Shown here piece after piece: positions 8,633-16,408 of a stretch of DNA of 34,964 nucleotides (within the stretch, counting starts at the first letter, position 1; every line of letters starts with the position of its first letter). A model generated the notes under the pieces. It saw nothing but the letters and a program-made list of their open reading frames with translations, did no database searches and was not told the DNA's origin. Source of the DNA: Candidatus Flavonifractor intestinigallinarum (lineage in GTDB: Bacteria; Bacillota; Clostridia; Oscillospirales; Oscillospiraceae); assembly GCA_019119165.1 (NCBI GenBank), contig DWXO01000038.1, positions 1-34,964 on the forward strand, written 5' to 3'. Position numbers and translations under genes: made by a program.

Positions 8633-9905
8633 AGAGCGCAAGATCACGATCATTGAACCAGTACGGCAGAAAATAGAGATAACGGCCACCGAGATACCTG
8701 AGAAGCTGCGTGTTGCCGCCTATGCTCGTGTTTCCACAGAGCAGGACGAACAGCAATCCAGCTACGAGGCACAGGTGGATTTCTACACCCGCTACATTCA
8801 GAGCAACCCGAATTGGGAATTTGTGGCTGTGTTTGCTGACGAAGGTATCACTGGTACGAATACTAGAAAACGTGATGGCTTTAACCTAATGATCCAGAAA
8901 GCCATGAATGGCGAAATAGATCTAATACTCACTAAATCCATCTCCCGCTTTGCCCGGAATACGGTGGATACGCTGCAAACCGTGCGCAAGTTAAAGGCTA
9001 TTGGTGTAGAGGTGATCTTTGAGAAAGAGAACCTACATACTCTGGATCCCAAGAGCGAGGTAATGCTTACTATTATGAGTTCCCTGGCGCAGGAGGAAAG
9101 CCGGTCTATCAGCGAAAATGTCCGCTGGGGCAAGCAGAAAAGCATGCGGGATGGCAAAGTCTCGCTGGCGTACTCCCGTTTCCTTGGTTACAAAAAGGGG
9201 CCTGACGGCAGACCGGAGATCGTGGAGGAAGAGGCAGTTATAGTCCGAGATATCTATAATTATTTTCTGTCCGGCAAGACGCTCAATGAGATTGCTGCGC
9301 TCCTGACGAGGATGGGCATTCCAACGCCCGCAGGCAAGAACAAATGGAGCGTCAGCACTATCCGTAGCATCCTCAGCAATGAAAAATACAAGGGCGAAGC
9401 ACTGCTTCAGAAGACCTATACCGTGGATTATCTCACCAAAGAGGTCAGAAAGAATAACGGCGAAGTGGCATCTATCCTCGTCCGCCATTCCCATGAGGCG
9501 ATCATAGAGCCGGAAGTATTTGATCTGGTGCAGGAGATGCTGGCAGATAACATCAAGCGCCGATCCAAAGTGCGCACCAAGCATCCGTTTGCCGGCAAAA
9601 TCGTCTGTGGCGATTGCGGCGGTTTCTATGGTCACAAGGTCTGGCGGCTACGCAGCACAGGGGAACGCTACGATGTCTGGTACTGCAACCACAAGTACGA
9701 TGGCGATGAGATATGTGACTCTCCAAGGCTTCGGGAGACCGAAATCAGAGATGCATTTGAAAAAGTGCTGCAAGAATGCGGTGATCCGAATCCTGTCTAC
9801 ACCGATGAGCGGTGGAACGAGCTGGTTCAATCCGTCGCAGTTTATAGGGGTAATTACCTTATCTTCACCTTAGTAAATGGCGAGACAGTGAAGATTACCC
9901 TCTAA
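8625..9905 (+). CDS. Large-type serine recombinase B
   Basis: 426 residues with the same architecture as its neighbour: RVAAYARVST with the catalytic serine at about 37, KSISRFARNT, a recombinase domain with IRSILSNEKYKG, and a zinc ribbon CGDC...C...C (about 330-370). The ATG lies inside the end of recombinase A, and GGGGAG upstream serves as the ribosome binding site. The sequence has clearly diverged from A although motifs align throughout. A heteromeric pair acting on the two different half-sites is possible; this is inference. A good terminator follows 19 bases after the stop. Confidence 0.92.
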   Translation: MNKERKITIIEPVRQKIEITATEIPEKLRVAAYARVSTEQDEQQSSYEAQVDFYTRYIQSNPNWEFVAVFADEGITGTNTRKRDGFNLMIQKAMNGEIDLILTKSISRFARNTVDTLQTVRKLKAIGVEVIFEKENLHTLDPKSEVMLTIMSSLAQEESRSISENVRWGKQKSMRDGKVSLAYSRFLGYKKGPDGRPEIVEEEAVIVRDIYNYFLSGKTLNEIAALLTRMGIPTPAGKNKWSVSTIRSILSNEKYKGEALLQKTYTVDYLTKEVRKNNGEVASILVRHSHEAIIEPEVFDLVQEMLADNIKRRSKVRTKHPFAGKIVCGDCGGFYGHKVWRLRSTGERYDVWYCNHKYDGDEICDSPRLRETEIRDAFEKVLQECGDPNPVYTDERWNELVQSVAVYRGNYLIFTLVNGETVKITL

Positions 9906-9924
9906 GCCATAGCACATTACAAGC

Positions 9925-9953
9925 AACGCCGCAGGACAGCCTGCGGCGTTTTT
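9925..9953 (+). terminator. Terminator of the recombinase operon
   Basis: Arms AACGCCGCAGG (9925-9935) and CCTGCGGCGTT (9940-9950) with loop ACAG, continuing into a T5 tract. A perfect 11-bp stem placed just after recombinase B. Confidence 0.9.
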
Positions 9954-9963
9954 CTATCGTAAA

Positions 9964-10078
9964 AATTATCCGTATCACTTTTGAAAAAAGTGGTGCAAAA
10001 ATAATTATCCGTATCAAAAGTGGTGCATTTGATACGCCAAAAAAATTATCCTTTTTAATCCGGTTTCAAAACTGGTGC
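9964..10078 (+). repeat. Right subterminal direct repeats
   Basis: AATTATCCGTATCA occurs perfectly at 9964-9977 and 10003-10016, with a shorter AATTATCC at 10044-10051. Each is followed by a TGGTGCA (9991-9997, 10021-10027, 10073-10079). The unit is about 40 bases and is imperfectly repeated three times. A diverged copy lies in inverted orientation at the left end of the element. Confidence 0.7.
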
Positions 10079-10121
10079 ATCCTGTTCCTTGACGAGAGCA
10101 CAAATGATTAAAAAAGGACAC

Positions 10122-10161
10122 AAAAAAGTGGGTCATCCCCGCGATTAACAGGGATGACCCA
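10122..10161 (-). terminator. Element-borne terminator now serving tRNA-Arg
   Basis: Arms TGGGTCATCCC (10129-10139) and GGGATGACCCA (10151-10161). On the minus strand a T6 tract follows (10127-10122). It lies 45 bases downstream of the tRNA-Arg CCA end but inside the element, so it appears to replace the terminator displaced to 643-670. Confidence 0.8.
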
Positions 10162-10178
10162 TGATTTTGCGTCGTTAT

Positions 10179-10203
10179 GCGATATCCATAGACGACGTCT
10201 TAA
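10179..10203 (-). repeat. Right terminal inverted repeat (putative attR half-site)
   Basis: The 25-base arm matches the left arm at 674-698 in inverted orientation with three mismatches. It lies directly inside the right TGTG (10204-10207), which overlaps the tRNA-Arg 3' end. Confidence 0.8.
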
Positions 10204-10205
10204 TG

Positions 10206-10282
10206 TGGTACGGCTGAAGGGATTCGAACCCCCGACCTTTTGGTTCGTAGCCAAACACTCTATCCAACTGAGCTACAGCCGC
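10206..10282 (-). tRNA. tRNA-Arg (anticodon ACG), integration target
   Basis: A 77-nt cloverleaf with encoded CCA on the minus strand. The acceptor GCGGCTG pairs with CAGCCGT, including a terminal G-T pair. The anticodon loop CTACGAA gives ACG, the wobble-inosine arginine tRNA. The element joins within CCACA at its 3' end, and the tRNA sequence is intact after integration. Confidence 0.95.
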
Positions 10283-10322
10283 ATATCAGCTTAAGCGTTT
10301 ATCTCTCGCTGATAGCTTAGTT

Positions 10323-10351
10323 ATATTAGCACAGCTTCAGACAGAATGCAA
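10323..10351 (-). promoter_or_regulatory. Promoter of tRNA-Arg
   Basis: On the minus strand TTGCAT (10351-10346), 17 bases, TAATAT (10328-10323), ending 40 bases upstream of the tRNA. Confidence 0.7.
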
Positions 10352-10388
10352 GAGTTTTTTAAAATTTTTTCAAAAAATTTCAGAGGAC

Positions 10389-10541
10389 TTATTTCTTGCC
10401 CTCTTCCGCGATGATGCGCTCCAGGCAGCCCATCAGATCGGCCATGGTTTCCAGCCGGACGCCCATATTGAGGATATGCTCCCGCAGGTGGGGCGGCATG
10501 GAATCAAACTGGGGCCGGATCGCCGGATCTATATACGCCAT
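10389..10541 (-). CDS. Small 50-residue protein of unknown function
   Basis: Begins MAYIDPAIRPQF and ends ERIIAEEGKK. An excellent ribosome binding site GGAGGTGAT lies 4 bases before the ATG. The protein is soluble, slightly acidic and probably helical (LREHILNMGVRLETMADLMG), with no membrane segment or zinc motif. It sits between the amidase terminators and the tRNA-Arg promoter as a single gene. I do not recognise the family. The start signal and composition argue that it is real. Confidence 0.65.
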   Translation of the reverse strand: MAYIDPAIRPQFDSMPPHLREHILNMGVRLETMADLMGCLERIIAEEGKK

Positions 10542-10613
10542 CGTATCACCTCCCGCCGGTTGGCCTGCATAGTTAGTATAGCCGGTAAAGGGAAAAAGGA
10601 TACAGCGGGCATC

Positions 10614-10697
10614 AAAAAACGCGCCCCTGAGACAGAGGCGCGGGAGTTTTGGTCTGTCCCCACCGCAGGGAGCGATTGCCGCCCTGCGGTGGGACAG
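10614..10697 (-). terminator. Tandem hairpins ending the amidase transcript
   Basis: The first hairpin on the minus strand has 16-bp arms, CTGTCCCCACCGCAGGG (10654-10670, one bulge) with CCCTGCGGTGGGACAG (10682-10697). The second has CGCGCCCCTG (10620-10629) and CAGAGGCGCG (10633-10642) with a 3-base loop, followed by T6 (10619-10614). A further 9-bp inverted repeat, TCTGGTATC/GATACCAGA, lies nearer the gene at 10752-10783. Confidence 0.75.
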
Positions 10698-10848
10698 TGG
10701 GTAGTGCGTTGAAAAGAGAGAGAAGAGAGGAGGAGTGATGTCATTGTTATCTCTGGTATCCTGACGCTCTTTATGATACCAGATTCCCCGCCAAAGTGGT
10801 GAACCGTTTCGGAACTTATTGTGAATGAATTATGAACGCATAAGTTTG

Positions 10849-11589
10849 TTACAGCAGCGTGATAAATTGGCTGCTGGCCCAGCCCACCATACCGTCCAGC
10901 CGGACCACATACCAGTCCTCCCACTGGTTGAGGACGGTGAGGCGGGTGCCGTCGTAGGCCTTGGCCAGCACGGCGGCGGTGGGGGAGGGCTTATCCCGGA
11001 TATTCAGGTAGCCCCAGGAGACGTCCACCACGGCGGGGCGGGAGGCTTGGGGATCCAGGAAGGGCAGGCCGAAGTATTCCGTCAGGGAGAGGACAATGTT
11101 GCGGGCAATGGCGTCCAGATTGTTCTGCACCCAGGCGGCGTCGTCCGGGTTGTCGTGATAGCCCAGCTCCAGGAACACCGAGGGGGCCCGCACCCGCCGC
11201 ACCTCGCCGATGGCGGTGGTGGATTCCGCCCGGACCTTGTTGGGCAGGGGGTAGATGGTTTTCAGGCCGTTGGCAATGAGCTGGGCGGCCCGCTTGCCCT
11301 CTGTGGAGCCGGGGTAGTTATAGACCAGGACGCCCCGGGCCTGGCCGTATTGCTCCTCTGGGGCGGCGTTGGAGTGGAGGGCCAGGTGGAGATTGTAGTT
11401 TCCGGCGTTGGAGGCCCGGATGGAGGACAGGGCGGTCATGTCCGGCGTGTTGCGGGAGAAGCGGATGCCGGCGGCGGTAAGGTAGGGCTCCATGGCGTCT
11501 GCCAGGCGGTTCATCCACTCCTCTTCCGTGCCGCCGTTGACGTACAGATTGTTCTCCTGGGTAGAGGGGGAGAGATAGATGATGGGCAT
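10849..11589 (-). CDS. N-acetylmuramoyl-L-alanine amidase with C-terminal SH3 domain
   Basis: 246 residues. Residues 1-175 form an Amidase_3 fold that cleaves the amide bond between muramic acid and the peptide stem. Visible elements are HLALHSNA (68-75, zinc histidine), VFLELGYHDNPDDA (138-151, catalytic Glu 141) and acidic residues TEEEW (21-25, likely zinc Glu). An SH3b-type domain follows (about 185-246, with YLNIRDKPSPTA and GMVGWASSQFI) and would bind the wall. The usual DPGHGG opening is replaced by YLSPSTQENN, so the first zinc histidine is not in its usual place. No signal peptide is seen, which suggests release by lysis or action during sporulation. The ribosome binding site AGGAGGT precedes the ATG. 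It lies downstream of pckA but behind a hairpin. Confidence 0.82.
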   Translation of the reverse strand: MPIIYLSPSTQENNLYVNGGTEEEWMNRLADAMEPYLTAAGIRFSRNTPDMTALSSIRASNAGNYNLHLALHSNAAPEEQYGQARGVLVYNYPGSTEGKRAAQLIANGLKTIYPLPNKVRAESTTAIGEVRRVRAPSVFLELGYHDNPDDAAWVQNNLDAIARNIVLSLTEYFGLPFLDPQASRPAVVDVSWGYLNIRDKPSPTAAVLAKAYDGTRLTVLNQWEDWYVVRLDGMVGWASSQFITLL

Positions 11590-11663
11590 AAAAATGACCT
11601 CCTTTTCTCCATGCTATGCGGAAAAGAAGGGTTATGCCCATGTGGAAGCACCCGGTAAACGAA

Positions 11664-11697
11664 CCGGTCCCGGTGCGCTGACGCACACCGGGACCGG
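11664..11697 (-). terminator. Hairpin after pckA
   Basis: Arms CCGGTCCCGGTG (11664-11675) and CACCGGGACCGG (11686-11697), a perfect 12-bp stem 22 bases after the pckA stop. The following bases on the minus strand are only moderately T-rich, so termination may be partial. Confidence 0.6.
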
Positions 11698-11719
11698 CAG
11701 GGTTATGTAATTCAGGCGC

Positions 11720-13327
11720 TCAGTCCACCTTGGGACCGGCGGCCACCAGAGCCTTACCGGCGTCGTTGGTGGCGTACTTGGCAAAGTTCTTCACGAAGCG
11801 GGCGGCCAGATCCTTGGCCTTGGCGTCCCACTCGGTGGGATCGGCGTAGGTGTTGCGGGGGTCCAGGATGTTGGTATCCACGCCGGGCAGAGCGGTGGGA
11901 ACGGCCAGGTTGAAGTAGGGGATGGTCTTGGTCTCAGCCTTCAGGATGGAGCCGTCCAGAATGGCGTCGATGATGCCCCTGGTGTCCTTGATGGAGATCC
12001 GCTTGCCGGTGCCGTTCCAGCCGGTGTTGACCAGGTAGGCCTTGGCCCCCGACTTGGCCATCTTCTTCACCAGCTCCTCGCCGTACTTGGTGGGGTGGAG
12101 CTCCAGGAAGGCCTGGCCGAAGCAGGCGGAGAAGGTGGGGGTGGGCTCGGTGATGCCCCGCTCGGTGCCGGCCAGCTTGGAGGTAAAGCCGGACAGGAAG
12201 TAGTATTCGGTCTGCTCCGGGGTCAGGATGGACACGGGGGGCAGCACGCCGAAGGCGTCGGCGGACAGGAAGATGACGTTTTTGGCGTCAGGGCCGGCGG
12301 ACACGGGCCGGACGATCTTCTCGATGTGGTCGATGGGGTAGGAGACACGGGTGTTCTCGGTAACCGAGTCGTCATTGAAGTCGCAGCGGCCGCTCTCGTC
12401 CACGGTGACGTTCTCCAGCAGGGCGTTGCGCTTGATGGCGTTGTAGATATCGGGCTCGGACTCCTTATCCAGGTTGATGACTTTGGCATAGCAGCCGCCC
12501 TCAAAGTTGAAGATGCCGTTGTCGTCCCAGCCGTGCTCGTCATCGCCGATGAGCAGGCGCTTGGGGTCGGTGGACAGGGTGGTCTTGCCGGTGCCGGACA
12601 GGCCGAAGAACAGGGCGGTGTTCTCGCCGTTCATGTCGGTGTTGGCGGAGCAGTGCATGGAGGCCATGCCCTTGAGGGGCAGGAAGTAGTTCATCATGGA
12701 GAACATACCCTTCTTCATCTCACCGCCGTACCAGGTATTCAGGATGACCTGCTCCCGGGAGGTAAGATTAAAGACCACAGCAGTCTCGGAGTTGAGGCCC
12801 AGCTCCTTGTAGTTTTCCACCTTGGCCTTGGAGGCGTTGTAGCAGACGAAATCAGGGGTAAAGTGCTCCAGTTCCTCAGCGGTGGGCTGGATGAACATAT
12901 TTTTCACGAAGTGAGCCTGCCAGGCTACCTCCATAATGAAGCGGATAGCCATACGGGTGTCGGCGTTGGCGCCGCAGAACACATCCATGACGTACAGCTT
13001 CTTGCCGGAAAGCTCCTGGATGGCCAGCTGCTTGCAGGTATCCCAGGCCTGCTGGGAGGCGGGCTTGTTGTCGTTCTTAAAGGTATCGGAGGTCCACCAT
13101 ACGGTGTCCCGGGAGGTATCGTCCATGACGATAAACTTATCCTTGGGGGAACGGCCGGTATAGATGCCGGTCATGACGTTGACGGCGCCCAGCTCGGTGA
13201 CCTGACCCTTGTCGTAGCCCTCCAGGTCGGGGCGGGTCTCCTCCTGAAACAGGACTTCGTAGGAGGGATTGTGGAGGATCTCAGTGACGCCGGTGATGCC
13301 ATATTGATTCAAATCAATGTTTGCCAT
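11720..13327 (-). CDS. pckA: Phosphoenolpyruvate carboxykinase (ATP)
   Basis: 535 residues, the usual length of ATP-dependent PEPCK. It interconverts oxaloacetate + ATP with PEP + CO2 + ADP. In fermenting anaerobes it often runs towards CO2 fixation and ATP gain. Visible motifs are [10 protein letters not shown] (56-65, substrate loop), SMHCSANTD (223-231, metal ligand His 225), P-loop GLSGTGKTT (242-250) and the [22 protein letters not shown] region (from 261). The start at 13327 has AGAGGT upstream; the longer open frame to 13459 runs across the promoter and is not used. It has its own promoter at 13412-13440 and a GC-rich hairpin in its leader (13361-13387). Confidence 0.97.
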   Translation of the reverse strand: MANIDLNQYGITGVTEILHNPSYEVLFQEETRPDLEGYDKGQVTELGAVNVMTGIYTGRSPKDKFIVMDDTSRDTVWWTSDTFKNDNKPASQQAWDTCKQLAIQELSGKKLYVMDVFCGANADTRMAIRFIMEVAWQAHFVKNMFIQPTAEELEHFTPDFVCYNASKAKVENYKELGLNSETAVVFNLTSREQVILNTWYGGEMKKGMFSMMNYFLPLKGMASMHCSANTDMNGENTALFFGLSGTGKTTLSTDPKRLLIGDDEHGWDDNGIFNFEGGCYAKVINLDKESEPDIYNAIKRNALLENVTVDESGRCDFNDDSVTENTRVSYPIDHIEKIVRPVSAGPDAKNVIFLSADAFGVLPPVSILTPEQTEYYFLSGFTSKLAGTERGITEPTPTFSACFGQAFLELHPTKYGEELVKKMAKSGAKAYLVNTGWNGTGKRISIKDTRGIIDAILDGSILKAETKTIPYFNLAVPTALPGVDTNILDPRNTYADPTEWDAKAKDLAARFVKNFAKYATNDAGKALVAAGPKVD

Positions 13328-13360
13328 AATCCATGACCTCTTTCCCATATTGATCTCTCT

Positions 13361-13440
13361 GGGGCGTCCACAAGGCGGACAAGCCCCGGAACTAACAAAA
13401 GCCATGCACTTATCATACACAGATTTGGGCATAATGTCAA
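13361..13440 (-). promoter_or_regulatory. pckA promoter and structured leader
   Basis: On the minus strand a perfect -35 TTGACA (13440-13435), 17 bases, then -10 TATGAT (13417-13412). The transcript leader of about 75 bases contains a hairpin, GGGGC-(TT)-GTCC with GGAC-GCCCC (13387-13361), ending about 34 bases before the start codon. Confidence 0.8.
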
Positions 13441-13513
13441 TTCCTGTGTGTGGGTGCATTTTGCAATTTTGCCTTTTGCCAGTTTCAATCTGCCCTCCGG
13501 CGTACTGGAAACA

Positions 13514-14377
13514 TCAGGCTCCCAGGGCTTGAAGGGCCTGGGCCAGGGCAGCAAATTCCGGGATGCCCAGCTTCTCGCCCCGAACCCCCTCGGGCAGTCC
13601 GGCGTCGGCGATGGCCTGCCGCAGCTGATCCTTGCCCAGCTTGTCGCCGAAGGCGGCAGACAGGCCGTTGAGCAGGGTCTTGCGGCGCTGGGCGAAGGAG
13701 GCGCGGACCACCCGGAAGAAGAAGGCGTCCTCCACCAGGGTCTGGGCCGGCTCCGCCCGAGGCACCATGCGGATTACCGCCGAGGTCACCTTGGGGGCGG
13801 GCAGGAAGCACTCCGGGGGCACCTCAAAGAGGTATTCCGGCGTGGTGTAATACTGACAGAACAGGGAGAAGGCGCCGTAATCACTGGTGCCCGGCCCGGC
13901 GCAGATCCGTTTGGCCACCTCCCGCTGGATCATCACCGTGATGGAGGCAAAGCAGCCAGCCTCGATGAGGGCGGTGATGACGGGGGTGGTGATGTTGTAG
14001 GGCAGGTTGGCGCAGGCCAGGGGGGTGAGGCCGGGGAATTGTTCCGCAGCCAGGGCAGCCAGATCCAGCTTCATGGCGTCACCGGGAATGACGGTCACAT
14101 TGTCAAAGGGGGAGAGGGTCTCCGCCAGAATGGGCAGCAGGTCCCGGTCCAGCTCCACGGCGGATACCTTGCCCGCCCGCTGGGCCAGCTGTACGGTGAG
14201 GGGGCCGATGCCCGGGCCGATTTCCAGCACGCCGCAGCTCTGGTCGGCGCCGGAGGAATCGGCAATGTCCCGGGGCACCCAGCCCTGAATGAGAAAGTTC
14301 TGGCCCATGCTCTTGGAAAAGCGGAAGCCGTGGCGGCCCAGCAGGGCCTTGATGTCGTTGCTGTTGCAGAGATCCAT
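13514..14377 (-). CDS. rsmA: 16S rRNA A1518/A1519 N6-dimethyltransferase
   Basis: 287 residues (KsgA/RsmA family). It dimethylates two adjacent adenines in helix 45 of 16S rRNA during late 30S assembly. The opening KSMGQNFLI (22-30) is diagnostic. Motif I LEIGPGIGPLT (51-61) binds SAM, AVELDRDL (73-80) contacts the ribose, and NLPYNIT (124-130) is the catalytic motif IV. A C-terminal helical domain with FAQRRKTLLNGL contacts rRNA. The ribosome binding site GGAGGTGG precedes the ATG, and it has its own promoter just upstream. It lies between the kinase gene and pckA, with no obvious terminator on either side. Confidence 0.95.
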   Translation of the reverse strand: MDLCNSNDIKALLGRHGFRFSKSMGQNFLIQGWVPRDIADSSGADQSCGVLEIGPGIGPLTVQLAQRAGKVSAVELDRDLLPILAETLSPFDNVTVIPGDAMKLDLAALAAEQFPGLTPLACANLPYNITTPVITALIEAGCFASITVMIQREVAKRICAGPGTSDYGAFSLFCQYYTTPEYLFEVPPECFLPAPKVTSAVIRMVPRAEPAQTLVEDAFFFRVVRASFAQRRKTLLNGLSAAFGDKLGKDQLRQAIADAGLPEGVRGEKLGIPEFAALAQALQALGA

Positions 14378-14403
14378 ACTCCACCTCCGGTCGTAGTGGC
14401 ATC

Positions 14404-14432
14404 AGTATACGGCAATCCCAGGGAAAATACAA
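14404..14432 (-). promoter_or_regulatory. rsmA promoter
   Basis: TTGTAT (14432-14427), 17 bases, TATACT (14409-14404) on the minus strand, in the 57-base gap after the histidine kinase stop. Confidence 0.6.
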
Positions 14433-14434
14433 GC

Positions 14435-15691
14435 CTACCGCCGGGGAAGCAGGACGGTGAAGGTGGTGCCGCTGTCCGGGGTACTGGTCACGGAAATCCT
14501 GCCCCGGTGGGTCTCGGTGATGCTTTTGGCAATGGCCAGCCCCAGGCCGTAGCCGCCCTGGGCCCGGTCCCGGGCGGCGTCCGCCCGGTAGAACCGCTCA
14601 AACAGGTGGGGCAGGTGCTCCGGCGGAATGGGGTCGCCGGTGTTGTGGACGGTGAGGCGCAGCTTATCCTGCTGCCGGGTCAGGGCCACCCGGACGGCCG
14701 GGTGGGGGGGACCGGCGTATTTCACCGCGTTGTCCAGCAGGATACGCACCAGCCGCCGCAGCTGCCCCTCGTCCCCGGTGAGGGTCAGGCCGGGATCAAT
14801 GTGGGACTCCAGGGCCACCCCCGCCTCAAAGGCCACCGGCTCAAAGGGGAGCAGACAGCCCTGGACCAACTGGCTCAGATCCACCTGAGCGGGATGGGTG
14901 GGCAGCCGGGCGCTGTCCGACTTGGCCAGGAACAGCAGGTCCTCCACCAGCCCCTTCATCTGCCGGGCCTCCTCCTGGGTGTAGCCCAGCCACTTGGACT
15001 GGCTGTCCACCGTGTCCGAGGGGTGGGCCAGCACAATGCCGGTGTTGGCCAGGATCACCGTAAGGGGCGTTTTCAGCTCATGGGAGGCGTCGGCGATGAA
15101 CTGGCGCTGCTGCTTCCAGGCCTTTTCCACCGGCCGGAGGGCCAGGGAGGCCAGAAACAGACTGACGAAGAAAAAGGCGGCCATGGCCAGCAGCCAGATG
15201 AGCAGACAGGTGAGGAAGAGGGTGCGCAGGGTACTGCGCTCCCAGGACAGATCGGCAAAGGCGATGCGGATGGTGCCGTCAGGCTTCTCCTCCATCAGAA
15301 AGCGCAGGCCCAGATCGGACAGCACGCCGCTGTCCTGTTCCGCGTCCATAGCCTCCTGGGCGGCCTGGGCGGCGGTCTCCTCCGACACGTCCACATGGCC
15401 GCCGTCGTTGATGGACACCACCGTCCCATCCTCCACGGTGACGGAAAAGACGGGGATCATGGAGGCATTGGAGTCCCCGTAGCGGTTCTCCTGCTCCGGC
15501 GGCGCGCCGATCTCAAACCGGGGCGGCAGCTCGTCGTCCCCCCGGTTCAGCGCCATATGGAGGGCGGCGGAGCCCTGGTCGGCCAGCCGCCGGGCGTTGG
15601 AGGTGAGCAGCAGAACAAAGACCACCGTCAGTACCAGCCCCACCAGCAGCAGGTTGATGAGGATGAATTTCCACCGCAGCCGCCGGATCAT
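14435..15691 (-). CDS. Membrane sensor histidine kinase
   Basis: 418 residues. Transmembrane segments lie at about 9-30 and 157-183 and enclose an extracytoplasmic sensor domain of about 125 residues rich in acidic residues. The cytoplasmic part has H-box DASHELKTPL (phospho-acceptor His 204), N-box LLDNAVKYAG (318-327), NTGDPIPP (350-357) and GYGLGLAIAK (380-389). No separate HAMP motif is obvious. The start codon overlaps the response regulator stop by four bases (ATGA), so the two are coupled. The divergent exporter operon sharing matching promoter boxes suggests that the signal is a cell-envelope or antimicrobial stress handled by that exporter; this is inference. Confidence 0.92.
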   Translation of the reverse strand: MIRRLRWKFILINLLLVGLVLTVVFVLLLTSNARRLADQGSAALHMALNRGDDELPPRFEIGAPPEQENRYGDSNASMIPVFSVTVEDGTVVSINDGGHVDVSEETAAQAAQEAMDAEQDSGVLSDLGLRFLMEEKPDGTIRIAFADLSWERSTLRTLFLTCLLIWLLAMAAFFFVSLFLASLALRPVEKAWKQQRQFIADASHELKTPLTVILANTGIVLAHPSDTVDSQSKWLGYTQEEARQMKGLVEDLLFLAKSDSARLPTHPAQVDLSQLVQGCLLPFEPVAFEAGVALESHIDPGLTLTGDEGQLRRLVRILLDNAVKYAGPPHPAVRVALTRQQDKLRLTVHNTGDPIPPEHLPHLFERFYRADAARDRAQGGYGLGLAIAKSITETHRGRISVTSTPDSGTTFTVLLPRR

Positions 15692-16365
15692 GACGCGGGC
15701 ACCTCCAGGTAATAGCCCACCTTGCGGACGGTGCCGATGCTTACATTGGACTCCAGGAAGAGCAGCTTCTTCCGAAGAAAGGAGATGTACACCTCCACAT
15801 TGTTGTCCTCCGCATCAGATTCCAGCCCCCATACCCGGGCGATGATGTCCTCCTTGGGCACCACGGCCCGGGGGTGGACCATCAGCTGCCGCAGCACGTC
15901 AAATTCCTTGAAGCCCAGCCGCACCGACTTGTCCCCCCGCCGCAGGCAGCGGGTGGACAGCTCCAGAGTCAGGTCTCCGGCGGTAAGCTGTTCGCCGATG
16001 ACCTCCCCCTGCCGCCGGGACAGGGCCCGTACCCGGGCCAGCAGCTCCCCGATGTCAAAGGGCTTGGTCATGTAGTCGTCGGCGCCGTGGTCCAGACCGG
16101 CGATCTTGTCGGGCATCTCGTCCCGGGCGGTGAGCATGAGGATGGGGGTGGACACATGGGCGTGGCGCAGCCGGCTGGCCACCTCGAAGCCGTCCAGCTT
16201 GGGCAGCATCACGTCCAGCACGATCACGTCGTACTGCTCCGTTAGAGCGTAGTCCAGCCCGTCGGCGCCATCGTAAACCACGTCGGCCTGGTAGCGCTGC
16301 TCCGCCATGATCTGGCCCAGGGCCTCCGCCAGACGGCGCTCGTCTTCCACAATCAAAACTCTCAT
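15688..16365 (-). CDS. OmpR-family response regulator
   Basis: 225 residues. Receiver domain 1-120 has the acidic pocket at residues 7-9, phospho-acceptor Asp 51 (VLDVMLP), Thr 79 and Lys 101 (TKPF). The C-terminal winged-helix domain (about 128-222) contains LGFKEFDVLRQLM and VEVYISFLRKKL, typical of OmpR/PhoB proteins that bind tandem direct repeats. It is the first gene of the regulator-kinase operon. Its promoter carries a TTTCAG-N5-TTTCAG pair identical in layout to that of the divergent exporter operon, pointing to autoregulation. Confidence 0.95.
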   Translation of the reverse strand: MRVLIVEDERRLAEALGQIMAEQRYQADVVYDGADGLDYALTEQYDVIVLDVMLPKLDGFEVASRLRHAHVSTPILMLTARDEMPDKIAGLDHGADDYMTKPFDIGELLARVRALSRRQGEVIGEQLTAGDLTLELSTRCLRRGDKSVRLGFKEFDVLRQLMVHPRAVVPKEDIIARVWGLESDAEDNNVEVYISFLRKKLLFLESNVSIGTVRKVGYYLEVPAS

Positions 16366-16408
16366 AGGTAGGTTCCTTTCCTGTTTGGTATGCGTATTTG
16401 CTGAGCCA

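Larger units (their letters stand above)
670..10207. mobile_element. Integrated element in tRNA-Arg with Gabija cargo and twin serine recombinases
   Basis: The segment is bounded by TGTG (670-673 and 10204-10207) and by 25-base imperfect inverted repeats immediately inside. The right TGTG overlaps the CCA end of tRNA-Arg. The interior is clearly more AT-rich than the fatty-acid and pckA regions. It holds two serine recombinase genes at one end, a Gabija pair at the other, and truncated restriction-modification genes between. Joining the two ends gives a dyad-symmetric site of about 54 bases centred on TGTG, the form expected for a serine-recombinase attP. No conjugation or packaging genes are present, so it is a small integrative island that carries its own recombinases. 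Boundaries come from repeat inspection only. Confidence 0.8.

Noticed and set aside
9964-10078. CRISPR-like short repeats
   Set aside because: Only two perfect 14-base copies with repeated, not unique, spacers and a mirrored copy at the other element end; no cas genes.
12095-13336. 413-residue plus-strand open frame
   Set aside because: It lies antisense to pckA and has the Gly/His/Val-rich composition of a GC-rich shadow frame; pckA motifs on the other strand are complete.
13448-15712. 754-residue plus-strand open frame
   Set aside because: It runs antisense through rsmA and the histidine kinase; both real genes have all motifs, and this frame has shadow composition.
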